Below, one piece after another: positions 25,486-34,781 of a DNA stretch of 64,000 bases. The DNA comes from Rhodospirillum sp. Lineage in GTDB: Bacteria > Pseudomonadota > Alphaproteobacteria > Dongiales > Dongiaceae. The DNA is taken from positions 1 through 64,000 of the forward strand of contig PNKY01000001.1 of the NCBI GenBank assembly GCA_013822765.1, given 5' to 3'. Made by a program: the position numbers and the translations under genes. How positions within the stretch are numbered: the stretch's first letter is position 1; each line of letters starts with the position of its first letter. The notes under the pieces are model-generated. The model saw nothing but the letters and a program-made list of their open reading frames with translations. It ran no database searches and was not told where the DNA came from.

Positions 25486-26686
25486 GCGCGCCTCGCAGGT
25501 GGTCGGCGATGCGGCGCGCCAGACGTTGCGCCACGTCCTGCTTGCTGAGCGTCGGCCAATCCTCGACGCCGCTGGCGGAGACGAGATGGATGGTGTTGGC
25601 ATCGCCGCCGAAGGTGCCGGTGTTTTCCGACACATCGTTGGCGAGGATCCAGTCGCAGCCTTTCTTCTTCAGTTTCTCCTCGGCGTGCTTGACCACCTGC
25701 TCGGTCTCGGCCGCGAAACCGATCACCAGGCGTGGCCGCGCGGTCTTGGACTGTGCGAGCGTCGCGAGGATGTCCGGGTTGGCGGTGAGGTCCAGCGACT
25801 TGGTGTTCGCGCCGTTCTTCTTGAGCTTCTGGTTGCCGGCCCGCGCTGGGCGCCAATCGGCCACGGCGGCGGCGCATACCGCGATATCGACCGGCAGCGC
25901 CGCTTCGCACGCCGCCAGCATCTGCGCCGCGGTCTCGACATGGCGCACCGCGACGCCGGCCGGATCCGCCTCGCGCGTCGGGCCGGAGACCAGCAGCGTT
26001 TCCGCGCCGAGCTTGGCCAGGGCCGCCGCGATGGCATGGCCCTGCTTGCCGGAGGAGCGGTTGGCGATGTAGCGCACCGGATCGATCGGCTCGTGGGTCG
26101 GGCCGGAGGTGACGAGCGCCTTGAGTCCGCTCAGCAGCTTCTCGTGGCCGAGCACGCGCTCGATCGCGTCGAGGATGTCGTGCGGCTCCGACAAACGGCC
26201 CGAGCCTTCCTCACCGCAGGCGAGGTCGCCGCTGCCCGGTCCGACCACATCGACGCCGCGCGCCCGCAGGGTCGCGATGTTGGCCTGGGTCGCGGCATTG
26301 GCCCACATCATCACGTTCATCGCCGGCGCCACCATGACCGGCTTGTCGGTCGCGAGCAGGGTGGTGGAGGCAAGATCGTCGGCGAGGCCATGCGCCATCT
26401 TGGCCAGCAGGTCGGCACTGGCCGGCGCCACCACGATGAGGTCGGCCTCGCGCGACAGGCGGATATGGCCCATCTCGGCTTCATCGGTCAGCGAGAACAG
26501 CTCCTGATACACCTTCTCGCCGCTGATCGAGGCGAAGGAGAGCGGCGTGACAAACTCGGCCCCGCCGCGGGTCAGGATCACGCGGAAGCTCATGCCGCGA
26601 TCGCGCCCGCGCCGGATCAGCTCCAGCGACTTGTAGGCGGCGATGCCGCCGGAAACGATGAGAAGGATGCGGGCTGAGGGGATCAT
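25478..26686 (-). CDS. coaBC: bifunctional phosphopantothenoylcysteine decarboxylase / phosphopantothenate-cysteine ligase
   Basis: A 402-residue two-domain enzyme of coenzyme A biosynthesis. The N-terminal flavoprotein (CoaC) part shows [16 protein letters not shown], the [10 protein letters not shown] active-site His and PAMNVMMW. The C-terminal CoaB part, from about residue 185, shows [26 protein letters not shown] and a late ANDVS segment. It forms 4'-phosphopantothenoylcysteine from phosphopantothenate, cysteine and CTP, then decarboxylates it using FMN. It overlaps dut by 8 bp. Confidence 0.95.
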   Translation of the reverse strand: MIPSARILLIVSGGIAAYKSLELIRRGRDRGMSFRVILTRGGAEFVTPLSFASISGEKVYQELFSLTDEAEMGHIRLSREADLIVVAPASADLLAKMAHGLADDLASTTLLATDKPVMVAPAMNVMMWANAATQANIATLRARGVDVVGPGSGDLACGEEGSGRLSEPHDILDAIERVLGHEKLLSGLKALVTSGPTHEPIDPVRYIANRSSGKQGHAIAAALAKLGAETLLVSGPTREADPAGVAVRHVETAAQMLAACEAALPVDIAVCAAAVADWRPARAGNQKLKKNGANTKSLDLTANPDILATLAQSKTARPRLVIGFAAETEQVVKHAEEKLKKKGCDWILANDVSENTGTFGGDANTIHLVSASGVEDWPTLSKQDVAQRLARRIADHLRGAHA

Positions 26687-26854
26687 CCGGCCAATTCCAC
26701 AGTGCTGGATGGTATTTAATGTGGAATCACACTAGGTGCAAGATACCCCATTTCCTCCGTCGTCACCGGGCAACGACCAGGTTATCCAAGTGATTGATCG
26801 GGCGGCACAATGGGACCGGGTCTTGGCGGTCATGACGGAAGAAAAGAGAATGCC

Positions 26855-28483
26855 CTACGGCGCCACCTGGTTGCGCTCGGGCAGAATGTCGAGCGGCACG
26901 TCGGGCAGCACGTAGATGTTCTGCTCGCTGCCGCTGAACAGCAGGCCGGCGACCAGCACGGCGATGATGATCCAGAGCCACCAGTTGCTGCCCTGGCGAT
27001 TGATGACCTGCAAGGCTTCGGGATCGAGCTTCAATCCGCCTTCCGCCAGGTGATGCAGCAGCCGGTCCATGTTGCGCATCACGGTGGGGAAACGGCGCAC
27101 CATGAACAGGGCCTCTTCCGCCACCTGCGTCACGCGTGCTTCGGGGCCGCGGTTGTCGCGCATCCATTGCTCGATCAGCGGCTGCGCCAGGGTCCAGATG
27201 TTGAGGCGCGGATTGAGGCGGCGGCTCACGCCCTCCGCCATCAGCATGTTCTTCTGCAGCAGCAGCAGTTCGGGCTGCACTTCCATCTGGAAATTCTCGG
27301 CGACGCTGAACAGCTGGCCGAGCACCCGCGCGAACGAGATGTGCTGCAGCGGCCGCCCGTGGATCGGCTCGCCGATTGAACGCAAGGCGAGGGTGAAGTC
27401 CTCCACCGACTTGACCGGCGGCAGATAGCCGGCGTCGACATAGACCTCGGCTACCTTGGCGTAGTCGCGCTGCAGGAACGCGAGCAGCATGTCGGCCAGG
27501 AAGTAGCGCGTGCGCTTGCCGAGGCGGCCCATGATCCCGAAATCGACCACCTGGATCGCGCCGTCATAGCCGACGGTCATGTTGCCAGGATGCTGGTCGC
27601 CGTGGAAATAGCCGTCGCGGAAGGCCTGGTTGAAGAACGCCGACGCCGCCTTGGCCAACACGTCGTCGACATCGAGACCCGCCGACAGCATGCCCACGCG
27701 GTCGTCCATCGGGATGCCGGTCAGGCGCTCCTGGGTCATCGCGCGCTTGGCGGTGCGGCGCCAGTCGATGTCCGGCACGCGGTAGGTCGGGTCACCGGCG
27801 AAATTCTGCCGCAGCTCCGCGGCCGACGCGGCTTCGAGGCGCAGATCCATCTCCACACTCACCGTCGCGGCGAAGGTCTGCACCACCTCCACCGGCTTCA
27901 GGCGCCTCAGGCGCGGCTGCGTGCGCTCGATCAGGTACGCCAGCCACAGCAGCAGCTCGATGTCGGCGTTGAAGGCCTCCTCGATGCCGGGCCGCAGCAC
28001 CTTCACGGCGACCTGCCGGCCCTCCGGATAATCCTCGTCCGGCACCGTGATGGCATAGTGCACCTGGCTGATCGACGCGGCGGAGACCGGCTCGTCGTCG
28101 AACTGCGAGAACAGCTCCTCGATGCGCGCACCCAGCTCGGTCTCGATGGTGGCGCGCGCCTGGAAGGCGCTGAACGCCGGCAGCTGGTCCTGCAGCTTGG
28201 TGAGATCCTCCGCCACCTGCTCGCCCAGCAGGTCGGAGCGCGTCGACAGCACCTGGCCGAGCTTGATGAAGGCGGGTCCGAGCTCGCTCAAGGCCAGCGC
28301 CAGGCGCTCGCCCGGGCGCTTGTCGCCGACTTGCCGGCCGAACAGCAGCTGGATGACGAACAGCACGATGGGCGCCAGGCCGGCGCCGACCATCGCCTGC
28401 TCGAACGGCGCCAGCGCGCCGTGGCGCGCGAAGGTGATTGCGATCAGGATCAGGCGGCGGATGGAACGGATCGACGAGAGCAT
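26855..28483 (-). CDS. ubiB: UbiB (ABC1/COQ8-like atypical kinase) for ubiquinone synthesis
   Basis: A 542-residue protein with the hallmark UbiB KxGQ motif (FIKLGQVLSTR), the Ala-rich nucleotide loop replaced by AAASISQVH (here SAASISQVHYA), the invariant Lys in VAVKVLRPG, and HGDQHPGN with VDFGIMGRL as the catalytic and metal loops. Two hydrophobic helices end the protein (WLWIIIAVLVAGLLF). UbiB-type ATPases support aerobic ubiquinone biosynthesis at the inner membrane. Its ATG follows the ubiE stop with no gap, so ubiE and ubiB form one operon. Confidence 0.95.
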   Translation of the reverse strand: MLSSIRSIRRLILIAITFARHGALAPFEQAMVGAGLAPIVLFVIQLLFGRQVGDKRPGERLALALSELGPAFIKLGQVLSTRSDLLGEQVAEDLTKLQDQLPAFSAFQARATIETELGARIEELFSQFDDEPVSAASISQVHYAITVPDEDYPEGRQVAVKVLRPGIEEAFNADIELLLWLAYLIERTQPRLRRLKPVEVVQTFAATVSVEMDLRLEAASAAELRQNFAGDPTYRVPDIDWRRTAKRAMTQERLTGIPMDDRVGMLSAGLDVDDVLAKAASAFFNQAFRDGYFHGDQHPGNMTVGYDGAIQVVDFGIMGRLGKRTRYFLADMLLAFLQRDYAKVAEVYVDAGYLPPVKSVEDFTLALRSIGEPIHGRPLQHISFARVLGQLFSVAENFQMEVQPELLLLQKNMLMAEGVSRRLNPRLNIWTLAQPLIEQWMRDNRGPEARVTQVAEEALFMVRRFPTVMRNMDRLLHHLAEGGLKLDPEALQVINRQGSNWWLWIIIAVLVAGLLFSGSEQNIYVLPDVPLDILPERNQVAP

Positions 28484-29239
28484 CTAGACGCGCCACCCCG
28501 AGTGCAGCGCGGCGATGCCGGCCGAGAGGTTGCGATAGGAGACCTGCGCAAAGCCCGCCTTGGTCATCATGCCGGCGAGCGTCTCCTGGTTCGGAAACTT
28601 GCGGATCGATTCCACCAGATACTGGTAGGAGCCGCGGTCGCCCGCGACCTGCTGGCCGAGCCAGGGCAGCACCTTGAAGGAATAGAGATCGTACGCCTTG
28701 GCGAGGGCGGGGACCGCGACCTGCGAGAATTCCAGGCACAGGAAGCGTCCGCCTGGTTTCAGCACGCGCCAGGCTTCGTGCAGCGCCTTGTCCCAGTCCG
28801 CGACGTTGCGCAGGCAGAAGGCGATGGTGTAGGCGTCAAATTGCATCTCGTCGAACGGCAGATGCTCGGCGTTGCCGGCGACCCATTCGACGCCGGAAAG
28901 GATGCCGCGGTCGACCGCCCGGTCGCGACCCTGGTCCAGCATGGCGGGGGTAAGGTCACAGACCGTGACGCGGGCGTCGGGCCGGCGCTCCAGGATGCGA
29001 AAGGCGATGTCGCCGGTGCCGCCGCCGACATCCAGGATGCTCTGGCCGGCGCGCGGGTTCAGCCAGTCGATCATCGCGCTTTTCCACAGGCGATGAATGC
29101 CGGCCGACATCAGGTCGTTCATCAGGTCGTACTTGTCCGCGACCGAGGAAAACACGTCGCGCACCAGCATGGTCTTCTGGTCGCGGCCGACCCTACGGTC
29201 GCCGAACCAAGTGTCCCGATTGTCCTGCCCCTCTGTCAT
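28484..29239 (-). CDS. ubiE: ubiquinone/menaquinone C-methyltransferase
   Basis: A 251-residue SAM-dependent methyltransferase. [19 protein letters not shown] (about 28-46) is the UbiE/COQ5 signature, followed by motif [11 protein letters not shown] and the second signature [23 protein letters not shown]. It C-methylates the demethoxy-ubiquinone or demethylmenaquinone ring. Start 29239 gives the family's length; an ATG 12 bp upstream is also possible. The gene is divergent from mutM. Confidence 0.95.
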   Translation of the reverse strand: MTEGQDNRDTWFGDRRVGRDQKTMLVRDVFSSVADKYDLMNDLMSAGIHRLWKSAMIDWLNPRAGQSILDVGGGTGDIAFRILERRPDARVTVCDLTPAMLDQGRDRAVDRGILSGVEWVAGNAEHLPFDEMQFDAYTIAFCLRNVADWDKALHEAWRVLKPGGRFLCLEFSQVAVPALAKAYDLYSFKVLPWLGQQVAGDRGSYQYLVESIRKFPNQETLAGMMTKAGFAQVSYRNLSAGIAALHSGWRV

Positions 29240-29389
29240 GGCCGGCACCATAGCTTGCGGCAGGATTGCTTTCCAACGGCAAAAGGACGCGTTTCCCGGC
29301 CCAATCCGGGCAAAGACTTGGCAGTCCTGACAGGATCGGATGTAGTGGCGTGGTGAGTTGCGAGGGCCGTCCATCGGGGAGAAGCCGCG

Positions 29390-30232
29390 TTGCCTGAATT
29401 GCCTGAGGTAGAGACCGTGTGCCGGGGGCTGGCCCTGAAGCTGGAGGGCAAGCTGCTGACCCGGGTCGAGCAGCGGCGCAAGGACCTGCGCTTTCCCCTG
29501 CCGGTCGAGTTCGCGCAGCGGCTGACCGGGCGGCGCATCGTGCGCATCGCGCGGCGCGCCAAATACATGATCTGGGAGCTGGACGACGGCACGGCGGTCA
29601 TCGGCCATCTCGGCATGTCGGGGCGCATGGTGCTGGGTCTGGGCTGGCCGGAGGTGCTGGAGCCGCATGATCACCTGATCTTCCAGGCCGAGGACGGCTG
29701 GTGCCTGCGCTTCAACGACGCGCGCCGCTTCGGAATGATGGACCTGCATCCGCTGGCGGAGCTGGACGCGCACAAGCTGCTCAAGGGCCTGGGGCCGGAG
29801 CCGCTCGGCAACGCCTTCAACGGCCCGTCGCTCGCCGCCTCGCTCAAGGGCAAGAAGACCAGCATCAAGGCTGCGCTGCTGGACCAGAAAGTGGTGGCGG
29901 GCCTCGGCAACATCTATGTGTCGGAAGCCTTGTTCCGCGCCGCCGTCTCGCCCAAGCGCTCGGCTCACACAGTACAGGGCGATCGCGCGGAAAAGCTTGC
30001 CGCCGCCATCAAGACGGTGCTGAACGACGCCATCGCTGCCGGCGGCTCATCCTTGCGCGACTATGTGCAGACCGACGGCGAGCTCGGCTATTTCCAGAAA
30101 CAGTGGCGGGTCTATGAGCGCGAGGGCAAGGCGTGCTGGCGCTGCAACTGCGACGCCGAGAAGACCAAGGGCGTGAAGCGCATCACCCAGGTCGGGCGCT
30201 CGACCTACTATTGCCCGAGGAAGCAGAAATAG
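29390..30232 (+). CDS. mutM: formamidopyrimidine-DNA glycosylase (Fpg) with altered zinc finger
   Basis: A 280-residue DNA repair glycosylase/lyase. The start must be the TTG at 29390, because mature Fpg begins PELPEVE with the catalytic Pro and Glu; GGGGAGAAG lies just upstream. The beta-hairpin Lys58 (RRAKYM) and the helix-two-turn-helix region ([17 protein letters not shown]) are present. It removes 8-oxoguanine and ring-opened purines. The C-terminal zinc finger is unusual: Cys249-x2-Cys252 plus an extra Cys254, then Cys275-Pro-Arg-Lys278, where canonical Fpg has a fourth Cys. The spacing between the pairs is also about six residues longer than usual. Confidence 0.9.
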   Translation: MPELPEVETVCRGLALKLEGKLLTRVEQRRKDLRFPLPVEFAQRLTGRRIVRIARRAKYMIWELDDGTAVIGHLGMSGRMVLGLGWPEVLEPHDHLIFQAEDGWCLRFNDARRFGMMDLHPLAELDAHKLLKGLGPEPLGNAFNGPSLAASLKGKKTSIKAALLDQKVVAGLGNIYVSEALFRAAVSPKRSAHTVQGDRAEKLAAAIKTVLNDAIAAGGSSLRDYVQTDGELGYFQKQWRVYEREGKACWRCNCDAEKTKGVKRITQVGRSTYYCPRKQK

Positions 30233-30235
30233 CGC

Positions 30236-30892
30236 TCAGGCGCGCCGCGCGTGCTTGCCGAAGTGCTGGGGAAAGATCGCGGCGAGGTGCGCTTCGCAGA
30301 CGGCGCGGCCGACCTTGGGTTGGTAGCGCTGCGGATCGAGCGCCCAGTCGAGCCATAGCCCCTCGAGCAGGAACGTGATGCCAAGCGCCGCGACGTCGGG
30401 CTTGATGTCGTAGCCGCCGTCCTTGACCAGCGCGGCGCAGGCCGACTTCACGGTCGCGAAGAATGCGGCTTCGCGCGTGTCGCACAGCGGACGGTAGCTG
30501 GGATTGGTGATCGCCTCCTGCCGGAAGGCGAGCCAGGCGATCAGCGTGCGGTCCTCATGGTCCTTGCGCACCACGTCATGCTCGATCAGCGCCCACAGCC
30601 TGGCGGCAGGATCGCTCGGCGCGTCGGCGATGGCGGCCTGCCAGCTGGCGCGATAGGCGTCCGCGAGATGCTTCAGCACCTCGTGCAGCAGCTTGTCCTT
30701 GCGGTGGAAATGCAGGTTCACCATGCCGCGCGCCAGGCCGGAATATTCCACCAGGCGCGACACCGACAGGCCGGAGAAGCCGTGCCGCGCGATCGCCTCG
30801 ATCGCCGCGTCGATCAGCTTGGCGCGGAAATAGGCCTTGGCCTCGCCGCGGCTGCGTGGGCGCTCGGCCGGTTCTTTTACTGCTGTCCGCAT
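30236..30892 (-). CDS. TetR family regulator (BetI-like)
   Basis: A 218-residue regulator. The N-terminal HTH reads AYFRAKLIDAAIEAIARHGF, LSVSRLVEYSGLARGMVNLHF and KDKLLHEVL. The C-terminal domain has LIAWLAFRQEAITNPSYRPLCDTREAAF, resembling BetI-type ligand domains. It is divergent from a putrescine-type binding protein gene and probably represses it through the palindrome at 30965-30980. The ATG at 30892 follows GGGGA; an ATG at 30913 is an alternative. Polyamine sensing is inferred from context. Confidence 0.8.
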   Translation of the reverse strand: MRTAVKEPAERPRSRGEAKAYFRAKLIDAAIEAIARHGFSGLSVSRLVEYSGLARGMVNLHFHRKDKLLHEVLKHLADAYRASWQAAIADAPSDPAARLWALIEHDVVRKDHEDRTLIAWLAFRQEAITNPSYRPLCDTREAAFFATVKSACAALVKDGGYDIKPDVAALGITFLLEGLWLDWALDPQRYQPKVGRAVCEAHLAAIFPQHFGKHARRA

Positions 30893-30964
30893 GGTCCCCG
30901 AATCGCGTTCCATTATGCGCCGGCTTTCTGTCCTGTCGTCGCGGTCTTGACAATGCTCAATTCT

Positions 30965-30980
30965 ATGAACGATCATTCAT
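30965..30980. promoter_or_regulatory. palindromic operator in the TetR/potF-like promoter
   Basis: ATGAACGATCATTCAT is a 16-bp inverted repeat (arms ATGAACGA and ATGAATGA, 7 of 8 identical) in the 166-bp divergent gap. It has the GAACG-like form bound by many TetR proteins and lies between both gene starts. Confidence 0.6.
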
Positions 30981-31058
30981 CAAACGCAAGACGGCAGAAA
31001 TGCCCGGACAGAAGCTGCAGTGACGACCGCCGGCGCGCCGGCGACAAGGGAGGCATGA

Positions 31059-32159
31059 ATGAAGCTCAAGACGGCATTACAGGGTGTTATCGCGGGCGTG
31101 GCGCTGCTTGCCGCGGCTGGCGATGCAGGCGCACAGGAGCGCCAGCTTTTTATCTTCAACTGGTCCGACTATATCGACATGTCGGTGGTGGAGGAATTCG
31201 AGAAGGAGACCGGAATCAAGGTCACTTACGACCTGTTCGACAGCTACGAGACTATGGATGCGCGCGTGCAGGCGGGCGCGTCGGGCTACGACATCATCTT
31301 CCCCGGCCGCCAGATCGTGCAGCATCATGTTGCGCAGGACCTCTATTACCCGCTCGACAAGTCGAAGCTGACCAATCTCGGCAACATCGATCCGAAGTTC
31401 CTGGATATCCTGAAGGTTGCCGATCCGGGCAACAAGTATGCCGTGCCTTACATGTTCTGGACCAACGGCTTCGTCTACGACGCCAAGAAGATCAAGGCGA
31501 TCGACCCCAACGCGCCGGTCGATTCCTGGGACATGATGTTTGACCCCGCGGTGCTCTCCAAGTTCTCGTCCTGCGGCGTCTCGATCCTGGACTCGCCCGA
31601 GGACGTGATCGACCTGGCGCAGAACTATCTGCACCTGCATCCGGGCAAGACCGATCCAGCGGAGATCAAGCAAGCGGCCGATCTGGTCGCCAAGCTGCAG
31701 CCGCATATCGCGCAGTTCGATTCGACCGGCACCATCGGCGCGCTGGCCGATGGCAGCCGCTGCCTGGCGATGACTTGGTCCGGCGACTATTCCCAGGCCG
31801 CCAGCCGCGCGGCGGAAGCGGGCTCCGACGTCGAACTGCACTATTCAGCGCCGAAAGAAGGCGTGAACATCGACTACGACACCATGGCGATCCTGAAGGA
31901 CGCCAAGAATGTCGAAGAGGCGCATGAGTTCATCAACTTCATGATGCGTCCGGATATCATCGCTAGGGTAACCAACACGATCGGCTACGCCAACGCCAAC
32001 AAGGCGGCGACGCCGCTGGTCGACGAGGCGATCCGCAACGACCCGGCCATGTATCCGCAGCCGGAGAACCTGAAGAACTCCTACGTGACCGAGTTGCGCA
32101 CGCCGGAAGAGGCGCGCTTGCTCGTGCGCGAGTTCACGCGCGCGAAGACGGGACAGTAG
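31059..32159 (+). CDS. periplasmic polyamine-binding protein (PotF-like)
   Basis: A 366-residue solute-binding protein with a signal peptide (MKLKTALQGVIAGVALLAAAGDAGA). The mature N-terminus QLFIFNWSDYID is the standard PotD/PotF opening, and the downstream FDSYETMDAR, GYDIIFPGRQI and WSGDY segments contribute the polyamine site. It would deliver putrescine or spermidine to an ABC transporter whose membrane and ATPase genes are not in this window. Next to a polyamine aminotransferase it points to putrescine catabolism. GGGAGGC precedes the ATG. Confidence 0.85.
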   Translation: MKLKTALQGVIAGVALLAAAGDAGAQERQLFIFNWSDYIDMSVVEEFEKETGIKVTYDLFDSYETMDARVQAGASGYDIIFPGRQIVQHHVAQDLYYPLDKSKLTNLGNIDPKFLDILKVADPGNKYAVPYMFWTNGFVYDAKKIKAIDPNAPVDSWDMMFDPAVLSKFSSCGVSILDSPEDVIDLAQNYLHLHPGKTDPAEIKQAADLVAKLQPHIAQFDSTGTIGALADGSRCLAMTWSGDYSQAASRAAEAGSDVELHYSAPKEGVNIDYDTMAILKDAKNVEEAHEFINFMMRPDIIARVTNTIGYANANKAATPLVDEAIRNDPAMYPQPENLKNSYVTELRTPEEARLLVREFTRAKTGQ

Positions 32160-32177
32160 GCATCGCGCCACCTAGTC

Positions 32178-32276
32178 CGTCATGGTCGCACTTGGTGCGA
32201 CCATCCGCGAGTTCGCCGGGCAAGAGTGAGTGGTTGCAGGCAAACTCGTGGATGGTCGTGCCAAGCGACCATGACG
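32178..32276. repeat. family B intergenic palindromic repeat, copy 1
   Basis: A 99-bp element: CGTCATGGTCGCACTTGGTG on the left and the inverse GTGCCAAGCGACCATGACG on the right, with inner ATCCGCGAGTT and AACTCGTGGAT arms. The sister copy is at 56671-56772. It separates the potF-like gene from the aminotransferase gene. Confidence 0.75.
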
Positions 32277-32309
32277 AACGAGGATGAGTAGAACAACAGG
32301 AACATCGCA

Positions 32310-33719
32310 ATGCTCACCAACCTCGACGACGACATGCGGATCGAGCGGCTGGAGGATCTCGACCGCCGGCATCTCATCCATCCCTGGACCGATCTCGGCG
32401 CGGTCCGCGCGCAGAAGCCGTTGATCATCGACCGCGCCCACGGCGTGCATGTCTATGACATCGAGGGCAAGCGCATGATCGACGGCATGGGCGGCATGTG
32501 GTGCGTCAATGTCGGCTACGGCCGCGACGAGATCGCGGACGCGATGGCCGCGCAGGCAAAGCGCATGTGCTACTACTCGCCCTTCACCAAGAACTCGACC
32601 GAGCCGGCGATCGAATTCGCGCACCGCATCGCGAAATACACGCCGGGCGACCTCAATCGCGTGTTCTTCACCACCGGCGGCTCGACTGCGGTCGATTCGG
32701 CCATCCGCTTCATCCACTTCTATTTCAACTTCGTGGGCGAGAAGGACCGGCGCCACATCATCTCGCGCGCCGATGCCTATCACGGCAGCACGTACCTGAC
32801 CGCCACCATCTCCGGCAAGCCGGGCGACAAGCCCAACATGCGGTTCGCGACCGACATCGTGCATCACCTGCCCTCGCCGAATCCCTATCGCCGGCCGGCC
32901 GGCATGAGCGTGGAGCAGTTCGGCGACCAGTGCGTCGCCGACCTCGAGAACAAGATCCTGGAGCTGGGGCCGGAGACCGTCGCCTGCTTCGTGGCGGAGC
33001 CGCTGCTGGCGTCCGGCGGCGTGATCGTGCCGCCGCCCGGCTATCAGCGCCGCACCTGGGAGGTCTGCCGCAAATACGGCGTGCTCTACGTGTCCGACGA
33101 AGTGGTGACCGGCTTCGGCCGGCTCGGCCATGTGTTCGCGTCGGAGCCGGTGTTCGATTTCGTTCCCGACATCATTACCTCGGCCAAAGGTCTCACCTCC
33201 GGCTACGTGCCGCTAGGCGCCTTCATCGTGTCCGACGCGCTCTACACGCGACTGCTGGACAAGGCGGGCCAGGGCCAGATGTTCGCCAACGGCTTCACCT
33301 ATTCCTCGCATCCGGTCGCGTGCGCGGCCGGCCTTGCCGCGCTCGACATCCTGGAGCGCGAGGACATCTGCGGCCACGTGCGCGAATGGGGTCCATACTT
33401 CCGCGACCAGCTCGGCACGCTCGCCGACCTCGACCTGGTCGGCGACGTGCGCGGCAGCCACTTCATGGTGTGCGTCGAGTGCGTCGCGGACAAGAAAGAA
33501 AAGACGCCCTGCCCGTCGGATTGGAGCGTCGCCAAGCGCGTGTTCGAGCGCTGCCGCGAGCGCGGCCTGATGATCCGCCCGCTCGGCAACTGGATCGTGC
33601 TGTCGCCGCCGCTCACCATCAGCAAGGCCGAGATCGACGAGAGCGTCACAGCGCTCCGCGGCGCCATCCAGGACGTGCAGGACGATCTAACACGGGAAGG
33701 ATTGTGGCGCGGCAAGTGA
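32310..33719 (+). CDS. class III aminotransferase (putrescine-pyruvate type)
   Basis: A 469-residue PLP enzyme. The PLP Lys is Lys293 (TSAKGLTSGY). Asp263 (VSDEVVTGFGR) contacts the pyridine nitrogen, and the N-terminal MIDGMGGMWCVNVGYGRDEIA is typical of the omega-amine/putrescine aminotransferases (SpuC-like). It probably transfers the amino group of putrescine or a related diamine to pyruvate in the cytoplasm. It follows a polyamine-binding protein gene on the same strand. Its 3' end overlaps the convergent ChaC gene by 33 bp. Confidence 0.85.
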   Translation: MLTNLDDDMRIERLEDLDRRHLIHPWTDLGAVRAQKPLIIDRAHGVHVYDIEGKRMIDGMGGMWCVNVGYGRDEIADAMAAQAKRMCYYSPFTKNSTEPAIEFAHRIAKYTPGDLNRVFFTTGGSTAVDSAIRFIHFYFNFVGEKDRRHIISRADAYHGSTYLTATISGKPGDKPNMRFATDIVHHLPSPNPYRRPAGMSVEQFGDQCVADLENKILELGPETVACFVAEPLLASGGVIVPPPGYQRRTWEVCRKYGVLYVSDEVVTGFGRLGHVFASEPVFDFVPDIITSAKGLTSGYVPLGAFIVSDALYTRLLDKAGQGQMFANGFTYSSHPVACAAGLAALDILEREDICGHVREWGPYFRDQLGTLADLDLVGDVRGSHFMVCVECVADKKEKTPCPSDWSVAKRVFERCRERGLMIRPLGNWIVLSPPLTISKAEIDESVTALRGAIQDVQDDLTREGLWRGK

Positions 33720-34406
33720 CGTCTGGTACATGCCGCGAATCTCATCCGCGACCATCTGCTGCAGACGCCACAGATTGCGGTCGCGGATGCCAAGCTCGTC
33801 GAGCTTGCTGACGGTGTGGAAGAGGTAGGCGGCGCCTGAGCCGCCATGGCCGCAAGCGCGCGCTAGGATCTGCGCCACCTCGGGCAGCGGCAGACTCACC
33901 CAGTTTTCGAGTCCGACCGGCTCCGCCCAGAACGTCAGGGCGCGGGTTCTTCCCTGATCGGTGTCGACATTGATCCATCGGACACCGGTCAGATGCTTGT
34001 CGTTGCCGATCTCTCGGCGCAGCAGCTGAACCAGGAGAGAACGTCGATCGTCATCGGGGATTCGATGCACAACCCCGTTGCAGCGGCCACGGCGCTTGAG
34101 GCCCATCATCAGCCCTGGCTGTGCCGCCGAGCCTCGCCATCGCGTGAGCTTGAGGCAGAAAGAGCGATGCCAGCCATGCGCGACGGCACGACGGTGATCG
34201 GCCGTAGCGATTGCCGGCTTCCAGATCAGCGAGCCATAGGCGAAGACCCAAAGCGGGCCGAGCGGCGCCTGTTCGATGAGTCTGTCCGCCACCGCCTCAT
34301 ACTCCGCGGGGGTGAAATACCGGACGCGCGGATCGGGTCCGGGATCAGGCTCATGCCGCTCGCACCGCGCGACCAGCTCGGCCGTCAGGGCCATCGGGCC
34401 TTTCAT
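33687..34406 (-). CDS. ChaC-like gamma-glutamylcyclotransferase
   Basis: A 239-residue protein with the ChaC core WVFAYGSLIWKP (about 53-64), where the YGSL loop binds the gamma-glutamyl group, then HGWHRSFCLKLTRWRG and the ending AYLFHTVSKLDELGIRDRNLWRLQ. ChaC enzymes split glutathione into 5-oxoproline and Cys-Gly in the cytoplasm. The start at 34406 has AGGA eight bases upstream; 34394 is possible. A 33-bp 3' overlap with the aminotransferase gene may make the two mutually interfering. Confidence 0.85.
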   Translation of the reverse strand: MKGPMALTAELVARCERHEPDPGPDPRVRYFTPAEYEAVADRLIEQAPLGPLWVFAYGSLIWKPAIATADHRRAVAHGWHRSFCLKLTRWRGSAAQPGLMMGLKRRGRCNGVVHRIPDDDRRSLLVQLLRREIGNDKHLTGVRWINVDTDQGRTRALTFWAEPVGLENWVSLPLPEVAQILARACGHGGSGAAYLFHTVSKLDELGIRDRNLWRLQQMVADEIRGMYQTSLAAPQSFPC

Positions 34407-34416
34407 GCGCGGTATC

Positions 34417-34599
34417 CTACGCGCGATCGAAATACCAAGCGGCGTCGCGGTCCGCCATCATCCCGAGCGACCAGTCATTTGGACCAAGTACCGGGGGCAG
34501 CCAGTCGGTGGCGGGACCTCCGGAAGCGCGGCGTGCCGGTCGCCGGCGCGCCAGCATGCTCGAAACCACGGAGCGTACCTTGTGCTGTAATTCCCACAT
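34417..34599 (-). CDS. small hypothetical protein upstream of ChaC gene
   Basis: A 60-residue basic protein beginning MWELQHKVRSVVSSMLARR and ending DRDAAWYFDRA. It is supported by an excellent GAGGAGG a few bases before the ATG and by its position 10 bp upstream of the ChaC gene on the same strand. An amphipathic N-terminal helix is followed by a Pro/Gly-rich tail. I do not recognise a family. Confidence 0.5.
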   Translation of the reverse strand: MWELQHKVRSVVSSMLARRRPARRASGGPATDWLPPVLGPNDWSLGMMADRDAAWYFDRA

Positions 34600-34781
34600 G
34601 ACGTCCCTCCTCATCCGACGTGTTGGCGTCGGGGCAAGGGTCGCGCAGTGTCGTGAACCCAGACGGAAAAGCGGCCGGCATGGCGGGCCGGCGAACGGCC
34701 ATCGCGTGTCCTCGGCGTGAAAAGAGCGTAAAATCGATCCCACTGGTGTCTAAAGTGGGTCGGACTGACCGGGGGAGGCCC

